DNA of 64,000 nt from Bimastos eiseni (GCA_959347315.1 OY365810.1:1-64000); one strand, 5' to 3'. Counted from the stretch's first letter, positions 25,901-35,604 are shown. A program made the numbers and translations. Notes: generated by a model from the sequence alone, not told the origin.

Positions 25901-26443
25901 TGATTATTAATTTAATGGCGATGTGAAAATTGTTTTTCTGCTTTCTACATCAACACCACAATCAAACGCCTTCATGTTGAATAACAATTACAACAAAATC
26001 CAAATGATTGAGTACTGTCAAGTAAAGACTGCAGCGGGTGAATACTCGATCGAGGATTTGTGGTTAGAGGCTGATAATTGGATGACGACTAACCATCAAG
26101 GTTCCAGGCTCCCTCGATCTTGTAGGAGACAATTGATGAAGAGAAGAACAGATGGAAAAGAGGAAAGATGGAGAGAAGGACAGATGGAAAAGAAGATAAA
26201 TGGAGAGAAGGAAAGATGGTGTCAACCATCTAGGTTCCAGGCTCACTCGATCTGATAGGAGGCAGTTGATGGAGAGAAGGGCAGATGGAAAGAAGGAAAG
26301 ATGGAGAGCAGGACAGATGGTGACTAACCATCTAGGTTCCAGGCTCCTTCAATCTGATAGGAGGCAGTTGCAGTGCTCCAGATGAAGTTCTCTGGAAAGC
26401 ATCCGTAGTAGAATTCATCTCTGTTCTCCATAAACTGAGCCAT
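16423..26443 (-). CDS. Glycoside hydrolase family 1 (beta-glucosidase / lactase-like), eight exons
   Basis: Exons in order, all complement: 26329-26443, 24737-24867, 23267-23524, 22259-22442, 20232-20474, 19724-19871, 17052-17236, 16423-16631. Every join has GT/AG ends and matching phase, and the sum is 1473 nt, giving 490 aa. GH1 hallmarks: [16 protein letters not shown] (20-35, substrate Gln30), [11 protein letters not shown] (85-95), YHWDHPQ (131-137), ITFNEP (173-178, acid/base Glu177), [15 protein letters not shown] (390-395, nucleophile Glu393), [11 protein letters not shown] near the C-terminus. Length and motif spacing fit an active single-domain enzyme that hydrolyses beta-glucosides or beta-galactosides. 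No signal peptide is seen. The frame stays open upstream to 26515, and an acceptor (CTCAG) precedes 26445, so a 5' exon with a signal peptide may be missing from this model. The introns hold large satellites, a hAT MITE and a LINE. The gene lies head-to-head with the FReD-only gene. Confidence 0.93.
16640..16960. repeat. GATGGAGAAGAGGAAG minisatellite in the last GH1 intron
   Basis: Imperfect purine-rich tandem units (AGATGGAGAAGAGGAAGG, GGATGGATAGAAGGAG) between the last two GH1 exons. All frames through it are low-complexity. A related GATGGAGAGAAGG motif fills the first GH1 intron at 26136-26320. Confidence 0.85.
17362..18093. mobile_element. Non-autonomous hAT-type element (732 bp)
   Basis: The left end CAGCGGTTCCCAACCGG and right end GGGGACCGCTG form terminal inverted repeats of the hAT CAG-start type. 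Flanking 8-bp sequences GTCTACTG and GGCTTCTG match at six of eight positions, as for an aged 8-bp target duplication. No transposase coding region is seen. It sits in the GH1 intron between exons 6 and 7. Confidence 0.75.
18250..19125. repeat. 9-bp minisatellite (TCTGTCTCT / TCTGTCTCG), about 95 copies
   Basis: Tandem 9-mers with a few alternative last bases (T, G or C) and rare variants (TTTGTCTCT, TTGTCTGTC). Because the unit is a multiple of three, frames stay open on both strands and produce spurious ORFs of RDR, TEE, CLF or LSL type. It lies in GH1 intron 6. The variants form higher-order blocks: a segment of about 108 bp recurs around 18770-19015. Confidence 0.95.
19126..19590. repeat. 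Pyrimidine-rich microsatellite (CTCTGT, TA, CT)n
   Basis: Continuation of the 9-mer array into (TCTCTG)n, a short (TA)n at about 19152-19180, and (CT)n/(CTGT)n. Non-coding, within GH1 intron 6. Confidence 0.9.
19955..20218. repeat. (GA)n/(GACA)n microsatellite in GH1 intron 5
   Basis: Purine-rich repeat GAGAGA/GACAGA with a TGTGTG island at about 20038-20048, fourteen bases from the exon boundary at 20232. The ORFs through it are low-complexity. Confidence 0.9.
20475..22258. other. GH1 intron 4, AT-rich with an (ATC)n/(GTC)n microsatellite
   Basis: No gene seen. A trinucleotide ATC/GTC tract lies at about 21665-21780. A GC-richer island at about 21015-21070 (GGGGCCCCTGGTTAGCGGGG) resembles the 3' untranslated region of a LINE, but no coding part is attached. 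A GA repeat lies at about 22205-22235, just before exon 4. Confidence 0.5.
22510..22995. repeat. (TCTCTG)n microsatellite in GH1 intron 3
   Basis: Nearly 500 bases of CTCTGT/CTGTCT units ending in pure (CT)n at about 22943-22982. Low-complexity ORFs run through it. It lies between GH1 exons 3 and 4. Confidence 0.92.
23580..24370. other. Unassigned segment in GH1 intron 2, possible transposon debris
   Basis: It begins with GGTGGTGACACAAAAGTTCG and ATATCTCGGTCAAA, which look like a Tc1/mariner-type terminal or subterminal region. The rest has no coding content. It includes a strong hairpin at 24106-24141 (listed separately). Its base composition is more even than the flanking AT-rich intron. 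Confidence 0.35.
24106..24141. repeat. 12-bp perfect hairpin
   Basis: GATAGCGAAGGT (24106-24117), 12-base loop, ACCTTCGCTATC (24130-24141). Perfect complementarity in otherwise non-repetitive intron DNA. Confidence 0.8.
24450..24605. repeat. (TATATG)n/(TA)n microsatellite
   Basis: Alternating TATATA/TATATG/TACATA, in GH1 intron 2. Frames on both strands stay open by chance. Confidence 0.92.
24920..25745 (-). mobile_element. CR1/L2-like LINE 3' fragment
   Basis: Minus-strand reading gives [59 protein letters not shown] and [15 protein letters not shown], the conserved C-terminal region of jockey/CR1/L2 reverse transcriptases, in two frames. The 3' end carries a short AATGAATG-type tail at about 24900-24925 and the TAGCGCCTCTTCAGAG motif shared with the copy at 28734. 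It is inserted in GH1 intron 1 in the gene's own orientation. Confidence 0.85.
26083..26320 (-). repeat. Tandem partial copies of the first GH1 exon end plus donor site
   Basis: The last about 45 bases of GH1 exon 1 with its donor (CCTATCAGATTGAAGGAGCC to CTAGATGGTTAG) recur twice downstream in the intron, at about 26222-26268 and 26085-26132, separated by GATGGAGAGAAGG-type spacer. The copies are diverged: the nearer one reads QIE* and has GGTTGAC in place of the donor, and the farther one reads TCCTACAAGATCG. They look like decayed relics of a tandem repeat of about 110-140 bp that captured an exon edge. Confidence 0.8.
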
Positions 26444-28574
26444 AGCTGAGACACGAGACGTACAATCAACATTAACAATTTCAATCAAAAGCATTGCACT
26501 CCGCATAGCTTCCACAAAGGCGCCATAGAAATTTCAGATTACACTCACATAAAGAAGTTTAGAGGTGCAGCGACATAAATTATATAACTCAACAACGACT
26601 GACAAATAGACAGACAGACGAATGATTATTCTTCAAGCTTAAACACTCTACTCTTCAACCGAATCTGTTGAAAGTTGAAACCCTAACTCATTTTCATTTC
26701 ATTTCCTCTCCTCCGTCAGGATTGCACCAACGATGAGGCCTCAACGAAACGTTGAAACCCTAAGCTATAGCAAAGGAAATCGAAACATCATGACGAACAC
26801 GAGCGTTGTTTCTTTTCCCAACAGAAGCTAAGAGCGGACTCTCTTAATTAAAGGAGCGGCGGTGTTAGGCCTACCTTCTGATCTCAATGCTTCGAATGTT
26901 CTTCTTCAAACGAACGATTACGACGGATTTCTTGCTTTGACTAAATTAGTGAAAATCCGATGAACAGTCGTTGATTGATGCACTTTGTGCTTCTAATACA
27001 ATCAACTGATTAGGTGTTTATTTCGCATGCTATAACTATAACCATATATGGTCATTTACAGGGCAAAGAAATTACATAACGATCGCCAGCTCAGTGTTAT
27101 CTACTTCTTCGTCTTCTACTTTGTGATTTAAAGGCATACATCTATAAATAGATCTCTTAAGTACAAAGTCTCGCTTTTTATTTCGCATGAACCAATGCAT
27201 AGTTGTTAATGGGTCCAATTCTCATGACCCGACCTGACCCATTGAAAACGGACCCGACTTCTAAAGCCAAATGTCTGACCCAACCTCACCCATTACGTAC
27301 CTGACCCAACCCGACCAGACCCGCCTCTAGTGCTTAGTTTACTAATATTATTTATCGTCAAATTCTAATGTCGTAAAAACGTTGCACAGTCAGACCGCCA
27401 CTATATGATAATAAAATTGATCTGTGAGGACGTATAAGGGAAATACCCTTTGTTTGTTCCATTTATTTGGGTTTAAACGTACTTTATCCATAAATATATG
27501 CATAAGAATTCCGGATATTATTTAGTACGTAAGAGTCCGGTCCGCATGTCCCAGCGTTGCCTCCTCAGGTAATTCCCACGCTTGTAATAAATCCGCTGAC
27601 CTTTCGTTTTTTCATAAATTCATGAGAAATTATTCCATACGAGAACTTGAGCCGAGTTCGGTGCAAAAGGAACACATCCGGTGTTGCCCTACGGTTTAGC
27701 GCTAATTCCTTTGCCATGTTCAATTTATTTGAGTGTAACTGATTACCATTATAAATAAGACTGAGTTGAAAATTAAGCTCTGCAATAAATTAGTGGGTCA
27801 AAATGTGCGACCCGACCCAAACCGACCCGCGAGAATCATGACCCAACCCGATCCTACCCGCCTAATCTACAGATATTTGTGACCCAACCCGATGCGATCT
27901 GACACGATCCGACTCGAGAGTAGACCCGACCCTTGGACAGCTCTGAGCCAACGCTGCACGCGTCGCTCTCATTGTTGACCCTGGAGATAATTGTGTCGAT
28001 GTTGTCAGCGTAAATGAATACTTATATATTATAAGCCTAACAATGTTCTGCAAACCCAAACCGCAAATGGTGTAGGTCAACATTGAAACTTATTACAACG
28101 CAGAGTCTCTAATACGGGATGTTCATAATTTGAGTAAAGGCCTCAACAACAACAACCTCTATAATAGTAACTGTTGACCTCCTTAGATAACCCGATAAAA
28201 TAAACGGTTACGTATTAGAATATTCAGACCTTTCAGACAGTATATAGACTGCAGTGTCTGTGCTATTCGATGCAATCGTTGATCTTAGTGAGGACACAAT
28301 TGGCATTTGCTATGTATTATGCAAGTCATGAGATAATATACACAAAGCATACAATATGCATACACAATACAGTCTGATTGATCTCAGTATGCAATCAATT
28401 CATGAGCTAGAATTCATTGACGTTAATCTACAACTCAACAGCGTTCTGATCTTAATTTGAAGAGCAGTCAGTGGTCTGTGTTGTTCCAAACTTCGTATAC
28501 TCTGCAGTCAATGATTTGAAAACGTTACAATTTAATATATCGTGGCAGAAAAGAAGAACAGTTATAAGGATAAG
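26444..28574. promoter_or_regulatory. Shared head-to-head intergenic region (GH1 / FReD-only gene)
   Basis: The 2.1 kb between the two divergent genes should contain both promoters. The right part (about 28260-28574) is nearly the same as 43295-43532 upstream of the Ig-FReD gene, apart from about 75 extra bases in this copy (about 28330-28405). That conserved block is therefore the best candidate for the FReD genes' promoter and 5' untranslated region. No TATA box stands out. A hAT MITE (27198-27945) splits the interval. Confidence 0.5.
27198..27945. mobile_element. Non-autonomous hAT-type element, GACCCGACC-rich (748 bp)
   Basis: Ends CATAGTTGTTAATGGGTC and, reversed, CAGAGCTGTCCAAGGGTC match at 13 of 18 positions. 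Flanking octamers AACCAATG and AGCCAACG match at six of eight. Both subterminal regions are arrays of GACCCGACC/GACCCAACC, with an AT-rich middle. No transposase. Confidence 0.75.
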
Positions 28575-31500
28575 ATGTTCCTCTCTGGTTGCGCTCTATG
28601 GATCTTCATCGCCTTTGTAGGTATGTATCGATTATGAAGTTGTAAAACTAGTAATGTCATCATTCTCAACCGTCACCCACATATCCGTCATGGATAAAAG
28701 AATTTACTAACGCAACGAATAGGATATCATTATCAATCAATGCAATTTATATAGCGCATCTTCAAGATAACTATTCAGAGGCGCTCCCGACCCAGGGCCC
28801 GGTCAAAAAGAAAAGTCTTGAGAAGTTTATAGAAAAAGCCAGACAAGTCGCCCGGGAGAGAGCGGAGGTCATATGGGAGGTTGTTCCACACACGAGGACC
28901 CACAATTGCAAAAGCTCTATTTTGCCTGGTTGCGGTATGAGCATGTGGAACAATAAAGTCGCCTCTAGAGGCCGAGCGAAGAGATCGGCGACCAGAAGAA
29001 GCTGAAGTTAAGGTGAACAGATCACTAAGATAGAGAGGCGCATTGCCCACAACACAGTGCCAGACAATAGAGGAGATTCTATATTGAATGCCCTGCCTAA
29101 CCGGAAACCAGTGAAGGACGTCCCTCATGTACGTAGAGATATGGCCAAATTTAGGAACACAACCAATCAAACGAGCTGCAGCCCTTTGAACCCCCTCCAA
29201 GGGTTGCAATCGGGCCTGAGGGAGCCCACAGAAGAGAGAGGAACAGAGATCTAATCGATTAACGATGAAGGCATCAACCAAAGTGGCAGCAGAAGATGAG
29301 GAGAGAGAGCGGGAAACAACCCACAACTGGCGCAAGAAATAATAGCAGGAACGAGTCAATGCAGAAATGTGCTTCACAAAAGACAGTTCTTGATCCAGAA
29401 CTAACCCCAGATCCCTGACACAGGTGGAGAATACAAAGTTAGGGAATTCAGAAGACAGAGAGCCCAAGTCGAGCTTGTTCAGCTGCTGGCGGGTACCAAG
29501 CCAAATATTTTGAGTTTTCTGCGGATTAAGTCGCATTCAATTTGATGACATCCAGGCAGTTAGGCTATATCTGTAGCTTAAGACATTCTTCGGACTGTAG
29601 AAGAAGCACATACAATTGAACATCATCTGCGTAAGAATGGCTCGCAAGAGAACAAGATGTGATTAGAGACTCGATATCTGCAGTGAAAAGAATGTAGAGA
29701 AGAGGTCCAAGGATCTATCCCTGGGAGACACCAAAGGGGGCAGGGCGCCAAGGCGAACGAGATGAGTGAAAGACAACAGATGTAGAACGCTCGGAGAGAT
29801 AAGACTTGATCCAGGTAAGTGGAAAGTCTCTTATCCCAAAAGTTAAGGAGAGGGGACTCAAGAGGATGCAGCGCTTACATCATATAAGGCCAGAAGGGTT
29901 ACTTGGTCCATGGCACTATATATGTCGGTCATTATAGTTTCAATGGGTTCCTCATCTATATACAGTTTAGTGAAATTGAGCTGAAATCTTAGTATCTCGA
30001 TGGACTCTACTCATTATGATTTTAGTGAAAACGATAGGCTGAGCAAATATCCACCACCTGAAATTATTTTACAATGATAGACCGCAGTTTTTATGTACCT
30101 TGGTTCACGGATTTTATTCGTATCCGAATTACAAACAGCGAATATATCGATTATACATTCTCCAATTATGCCATAGTTTTAGATTTATACGGATTTTTAG
30201 AGCCGGAACCGGTTCTGGATTAAGTAATCTACCGCTGCCTACGAACTAAACTTCCTCGCACTCCGCACATTAATCGCAACGTGAATAGTGAAAGAAATCA
30301 CGAGTGGTTTAACGATTATGATGACGATAAAGAGTTCAGGCAGATTCAAACCTGCGACTCTTCGGTTACAAAATACAAAACACACTGCTACACCACCGCA
30401 TTTGAGTGAGTGATTGACTGTCATACTGACTTAAGACTTATTGAATTATTTTCCGGCCTGTCCGTCTGATTGATTGATTGTTCATTTAAGTAGACTGAGA
30501 ATTATCCTCTGAGTTGCATCCTTTACCAGTATTCATGTTTTTCTAACCGCCTCTTCGCATTTTCCTCTGAACCTTCAAACTTACATGAGTAATAATATTA
30601 AGCCGACCAAGATAACTCAACTGTCGACATAATAGATGATCGCTTGGCTTCAAAGATTGCGTGCGTTGAGTAAGTGGGTCAGGAGTTGATATTCTGTTGA
30701 AGAGGATCAGTTCTTGTTTTTCGCTGTCTATCAGTTTGTTTAAGATCAGTCAGATCATATTCGATGAGAAATCGATTAGAGACTGTTAACCCGAATCAAA
30801 ACAATCGATTATTTATCGTGTCGTTAGCAGTGATTGATAGTGTTTTCGGACAACATTGTCTCTCTGATAGTGTTTTCAGACAACACTATCTCTCTAATAG
30901 TGTTTCGAGCAACTCTATCTCTCATGTAGTGTTTTCGGACAACACTATCTCTATGATTGTGCTTTCGGACAACACTGTCTCTCTGATAGTGTTTTCAGAC
31001 AATACTATCCCTCTAATAGTGTTCGAACAACACTATCTCTCTTGTAGTATTTTCGGACAACACTATCTCTCTGATAGTGTTTTCGGACAACACTATCTCT
31101 CTGATAGTGTTTTCGGACAACACTGTCTCCCTGATAGTGTTTTCAGACAATACTATCTCTATAATAGTGTTTCGAACAACAGTATCTGTTGTATAGTGTT
31201 TTCGGACAACACTGTCTCTCTGATTGTCATGCGCTGCTGTTATCTTGATTTAGCGACTGTTTATTCACTACCAGCTCTTAACCCGTTAATAAATCATAGG
31301 TCATACTTAATTTTAACCTAGAATACACATATACCAATTAAGTGTCCATTGAATTTAATAACTGGAAAAATACTTACAACTCATGCACGTAAATATTTAT
31401 TAAACGTAAGCAAGAGTTGGACATCTGACGAATAAGTGAAACGTAAAAGTATTACAGTCGTGATTTAAATAATTATTATTACTCTGTGGGACCGGCAGCA

Positions 31501-33640
31501 TTTTGAAAGTAGGGGTTGGCACAAAAAAACTAAGATTCTAATAAACTGCGCGTGAAACACGACATTTTTTTCATCTTATTTTTTCGAGTTCCCACCACCT
31601 ACTGAGCACTGTGCCCCTATGCAGGGGAACGTGTTTCAGACTCGTAATAAATAATGGCATGCATGTAGCTATAATTATTGCTTGCGTAAAATATTTATAT
31701 TATTAAGTCGGCTTCAACCATTGAAGGTCCTCCGAAAGTCATGAGCTATGCGCTGCGGATAAGATACGGTGACCGTTCTGCACACGGTTTCACCGGGCTA
31801 GAAAACATCACTTGATAAGGTTATGCTTATTTATGATAGAATTTCTTTAACATTGCTGAGAAATTAAGCTTGTAAACAGATGCACGGTGTAACAAGTATC
31901 TATTAATGATGGTATACCTATGCAGAATCTAGCCTATTATGTTCAGTTCAAAAGTTGTGTTTGTTTATATGGCATGTAAGATGTTGTTCAATGTACGTTT
32001 AATGAAACACAAAATCATACCTATTTGAAATAATAATTATATTTATTTTTTCATTTTAATCTCAGCTCAATTTTAAAAGAATAAGCTTTAAATTTAGTCT
32101 TTCTAGAATATTGAAAGAGTTTATCAAACAAAAACCACATCTACAGTAACAGCAATGCACAGACAGTCGTTTAAGTCTAGCGCATTCAAAGACCTGCCAA
32201 AGCAATTGACTACGCTGCGTTCCGATGAAAAGTGGACCGCGTCAAAAAGTGTCATAACTCGGTTAAAACTTGTAACATTTGACTGAAATTATTAGAATAA
32301 CAACAGTGAGCATATCAACCAACACGAAACACTAATTCCGTTTGCAAATGTTGTAGATTTTGTCAAGTTTATGAACGTTTAAAGTGCAGTATCGAAAAGG
32401 GGAAGTGTCTAATATAGGAGCCCTATAAAAGTCATAAGGAAGTGAAGTTTAGTCACATCTGGTCTTCAAAATATCCTCCTTGTTCGCGTAAGCAGACGTG
32501 GACACCACTGTTTGATGGCCTGGTCGATGGTCACGTGGTCAAACAGCTGCCATTCCTCAATCAGACGCGCCTAAGATGATACACGTTACGAATGAGGGAA
32601 CGATAAACGCGTTTCTCCAGCGCGCTCCAGATGTGATAGTCAACTGGATTTTGAGTTAATTGCATCTAGAATGACAACTGGAGTCTCTGAGGTGTGTGAT
32701 ATCAGCTGACTAGTAATTTTTAAGATTATTATTTTTAAGATACTCGTGTAATTATGCCAATTTCGAAAACATGTGTGCCCTCGTACCGTTGAATTTTAGA
32801 AAGTGCAGACATATATGGTGACGGCGCCTTTATATGTCAATGCTAATATAGTTTATAATAGTTACAATATATTTGTATTAACTGACAAGACCGATCATTG
32901 GTTAAGATGAGGAACCGTTAAGCATAAATTGAATTGACTGACAAAAGGATTTCGTTACATCTCATTGAAAGCATAATGTTGCCGAATTTCTTGTCACCTG
33001 TGTTCCAGCACCTCTGTTCCAGCACCTGTGTTCCAGTTTTTTATGTATGTGTCTTAGTCTCACTGTTTGTTTGTGTCACTGTCCGTGTGTATATCTCTGT
33101 GGCCTCTTTTCTCTTTCAGGAGAGTCGTATCCAATTCTAATACAGCAGAATGTCAATCAATCGAACGACTACTTCTTCGATCGAGACTGGAATACTTTTC
33201 GTAATGAGTTCGGAACAACAGACCAGAACTCGAGTTATTGGATAGGACTGGATCGATTGGCGAATCTGACATCCGGGGGAAACTGTTCAGTGCATTTGGA
33301 TCTTCAGGAAGCCAACACCAATCTATGGTACACAGCTGAGTACAGCTACTTCGTCGTCCAAGGAAACAGCGACGATTACCGAATGGATGTTTCTGGTTAC
33401 AGTGGAAACGCGGGAGACTCTCTGTCGTATCACAATGGACGACCTTTCTCTACATATGATCACGGCATCACATATTGTGCGCAGAATTACCACGGAGGCT
33501 TCTGGTACGACTACTGCTATCGAGCGGGCATCAACAATTCGCCTGATTTTAGGTTCTTATGGATGAAGCAGAACAGTGATGGTCAATGGAATAGCATGTA
33601 CCTTGAAACGAGTCGAATGTGGCTCCTCTGTTCCGGTTAG
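28575..33640 (+). CDS. Secreted FReD-only protein, two exons
   Basis: Exon 1 28575-28620 encodes a signal peptide (MFLSGCALWIFIAFV) and ends in phase 1 at GTATGT. Exon 2 33120-33640 follows TTTCTCTTTCAG and encodes the fibrinogen-related domain to the TAG. The joined CDS is 567 nt, 188 aa. The first ATG is preceded in frame by TAA, which fixes the start. FReD hallmarks: SYWIGLDRLANLTS, AEYSYFVVQGNSDDYRMDVS, GYSGNAGDSLSYHNG, FSTYDHG, NYHGGFWYDYC. The usual Ca-site acidic loop is shortened, so calcium binding is uncertain. The domain starts within the usual GWTVIQ-like strand, so the N-terminal FReD segment is missing. Such domains bind carbohydrates or acetyl groups on microbes in ficolins and snail FREPs. 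The copy lacks every Ig exon of its paralogue at 43533-63353, and Tyr replaces the first Cys (ESYPIL against ESCPIL). An unseen exon in the 4.5-kb intron cannot be excluded. Confidence 0.75.
28734..29928 (-). mobile_element. CR1/L2-like LINE, 5'-truncated, with empty site in the paralogue
   Basis: A 253-aa frame (29536-28775) reads [48 protein letters not shown] and GPRVWNNLPYDLRSLPGD, the C-terminal part of a jockey/CR1/L2-type RT protein; upstream sequence to 29928 adds frameshifted RT. It is flanked by TCATTAT on both sides (28727-28733 and 29929-29935). The paralogous intron at about 43681 has a single uninterrupted copy of this site, so the insertion postdates the gene duplication. The 3' end (28734) carries an ATTGATTG-type tail. 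Confidence 0.92.
30335..30415 (-). repeat. tRNA-like sequence (SINE head or tRNA relic)
   Basis: On the minus strand: GGTGTAGCAGTGTG (A-box-like) and GTCGCAGGTTTGAATCTG (B-box-like). The paralogue at 44085-44160 keeps the better B box GGTTCGAATC. No convincing complete cloverleaf, so I call it a Pol III-derived repeat. It was present before the gene duplication. Confidence 0.5.
30836..31228 (+). repeat. 30-bp hairpin minisatellite (copy 1)
   Basis: About 13 units of TAGTGTTTTCGGACAACACT plus ATCTCTCTGA. Each unit contains an inverted repeat (AGTGTT, loop, AACACT), so transcripts would form a row of small hairpins. The unit length of 30 keeps a frame open from 30764 to 31321, which I treat as an artefact. 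A paralogous array lies at 56990-57240, and stray units occur near 51700. Confidence 0.9.
31260..32455. other. Non-coding intron sequence of the FReD-only gene
   Basis: AT-rich, no exon-like ORF with Ig character. From about 32190 it carries sequence (ATAACTCGGTTAAAAC) that probably belongs to the mariner remnant that follows. Confidence 0.4.
32460..32650 (-). mobile_element. Tc1/mariner-like transposase C-terminal fragment
   Basis: The minus strand reads NPVDYHIWSALEKRVYRSLI then, after a frameshift, LIEEWQLFDHVTIDQAIKQW and a short tail. NPVDYxIW is the end of the DDE catalytic domain of Tc1/mariner-type transposases and carries the third acidic residue. The N-terminal part is missing. It lies in the intron of the FReD-only gene. 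Confidence 0.8.
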
Positions 33641-34660
33641 AATTATTCGACTGAAAGAGTGAAACTTCTCGTCACCTTATCCACTAATTAAAATCGATGC
33701 AGACAGAAACTAATCCGCCCTAAATTTCACTGAGGATTATAATAATACTGTGATGTGATGTATTGCAAAGACTTCATAATGGTGTTAACTTTGATCATCA
33801 GCTTATAGTCAACCAAACTAATATAATAGATATTCTAACAGTTTATTCTTTCAATCAATAAATCTATCAATAAATCAATCAAACTTGCATACAATACAAT
33901 ACAACTTAACTGCAATTTGATATTGCCTTTCTTACAATTATTTCGTAAGTGCACAAAGGCACCAACAATCTCAATAATTATGGTTGACCTCTTTACATTT
34001 ACCGATGTAATGGTCTGCTGTATACGTATTAAAACTTTAGACATTTCATACAATATACAGACTGCATAGTCTGCACTATTCGCCCGACATCAGCCGCATT
34101 GACATTATGTCTATCTATCCATCCATCCATCCATCCATCCATCCATCCTTCCATCCATCCATCCTCCATCCATCCATTCATCCATCCATCCTTCCATCCA
34201 TCCATCCATCCATCAATCCATCCATCTATCTATCTATATGTCTGTCTATCTTGTCTGTCTTCGTTGGGAACAATTGAGGGGTTGATTTGTTTTCAGTGAA
34301 ATTAATGGACTCGGTGACACCTGTAACTAAATCATGACAACATACAAACTGACCAACGGACGATCGCATTCTAGACCACGAATTAGTCAGTTGGTCTGCT
34401 GAAGATGCTCACCCACTGACGGCGCCACCCAAAGCAACCCTCCTCCCTTACCCAGTTGATATGGTAACTGACCGCCTGACATGATTCCACAATATCTCCT
34501 AATATATCATGTTAAAGAGCGTTAAAATTGAAATGGCCGGAGTCAATAAACGGACTCAAAGTCAAGCTTTAAGTTGCCAGATCGTTGTAAGCCTCGTCTA
34601 TGGTCGTGTAAAGCTGGCCGTATAACGAGAGCGGACAACGTTCAAGGGCCCCGACTCGTT
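33641..34660. other. 3' flank of the FReD-only gene, with (CCAT)n
   Basis: 33641-33835 is closely similar to 63354-63545 after the paralogue, so the duplicated block extends about 190 bases past the stop codon. (TCAATCAA)n lies at about 33853-33885 and a (CCAT)n/(CTAT)n repeat at about 34108-34245. No gene seen. Confidence 0.6.
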
Positions 34661-34665
34661 TCGAG

Positions 34666-34853
34666 CAGGGGCGCAGCCAGACACTTTTTCTGGAGGGTGC
34701 TCATACTGCAACGTCGAAGGCCTGAGGCGGTGCACTGATAGCACCCCTACCACACACCCTCTTAAGATAAACAACTAATCGGATTTGGATCATTTGTATG
34801 GGTCAACTATTTCATCCCTCAACCACCCCCAGCACCCCCTAGTTGCGCCTCTA
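34666..34853. mobile_element. Short hAT-type MITE (188 bp)
   Basis: Left end CAGGGGCGCAGCCAG; right end, reversed, TAGAGGCGCAACTAG. Flanks GTTTCGAG (34658-34665) and ATCTCGAG (34854-34861) agree at six of eight positions. No coding capacity. Confidence 0.65.
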
Positions 34854-35114
34854 ATCTCGAGGAAAGGGACCCATGGCCCTCAATCTATTTGACTGAAATA
34901 TAATATTCAGTTCTCTTTCCGTGTTTCCGTTTGAGTCTAAAGTACACGCGCACTTGACGCGGCAACTGAGCAACCACATCAGACAAGAGATATTTATTAT
35001 TATGGAATATGTTGCGTTTTCTCATTAAGTTCCTTTCTTCTGCATCCGAATCGTGATCGTAAACTCGCCATTTCTATAGCTCTTTTTCCTATGGTGCTAT
35101 GTAGCACTATATGT

Positions 35115-35604
35115 CAGTGTTGTGTGCAAGACTTTAAACTTCAAGACGAAGACGAGACCGAGACATTGAGTGCCGAGACCGAGACCGAGACCGAGACAGT
35201 GAGGTACCAAGACCAAGACCGAAACCGAGACACTAGGTTCAAGACAGTACGAGACAGTACAAGACAAGTGATCCTATATAAAATACTATAAAATACTAAT
35301 GTATCAGTTTTCGGGAATAAGGTTCATTTGTAATTTCAATTTGAAACTTATAATATATAAAGTACAAATTCCAGAGAACTGTTGTTATATTGCCGAGCAA
35401 GATTTTAAGACAGTTCACGCGAAACTTATCGAGACCTCTTGTTCGAGACAGAATAAGACATTCACTTCAAGACAGTTTCTAAAAATTCGAGACACTATCT
35501 CGAGACTGAGACCGAGACCAAGACAGCAGGCTTCCGAGACCGAGACCGAGACACTAAAAAAGTGTCTCGAGACCGAGACATTGTCTCGAGACCATACAAC
35601 TCTG
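35115..35604. mobile_element. hAT-type MITE with GAGACC arrays and perfect target duplication
   Basis: Ends CAGTGTTGTGTG and, reversed, CAGAGTTGTATG. The flanks are an exact 8-bp duplication, CTATATGT (35107-35114 and 35605-35612), typical of hAT insertions and indicating a fairly recent event. Both subterminal regions are filled with GAGACCGAGACC / GAGACAGTAC-type repeats, and the right one ends in a palindromic TCTCGAGA context. No transposase. Confidence 0.88.

Noticed and set aside
30764..31321. 185-codon ORF with 10-residue periodicity
   Set aside because: The 30-bp minisatellite keeps one frame open; the paralogous array at 56869-57240 has stops in the same frame and the repeat lies in an intron.
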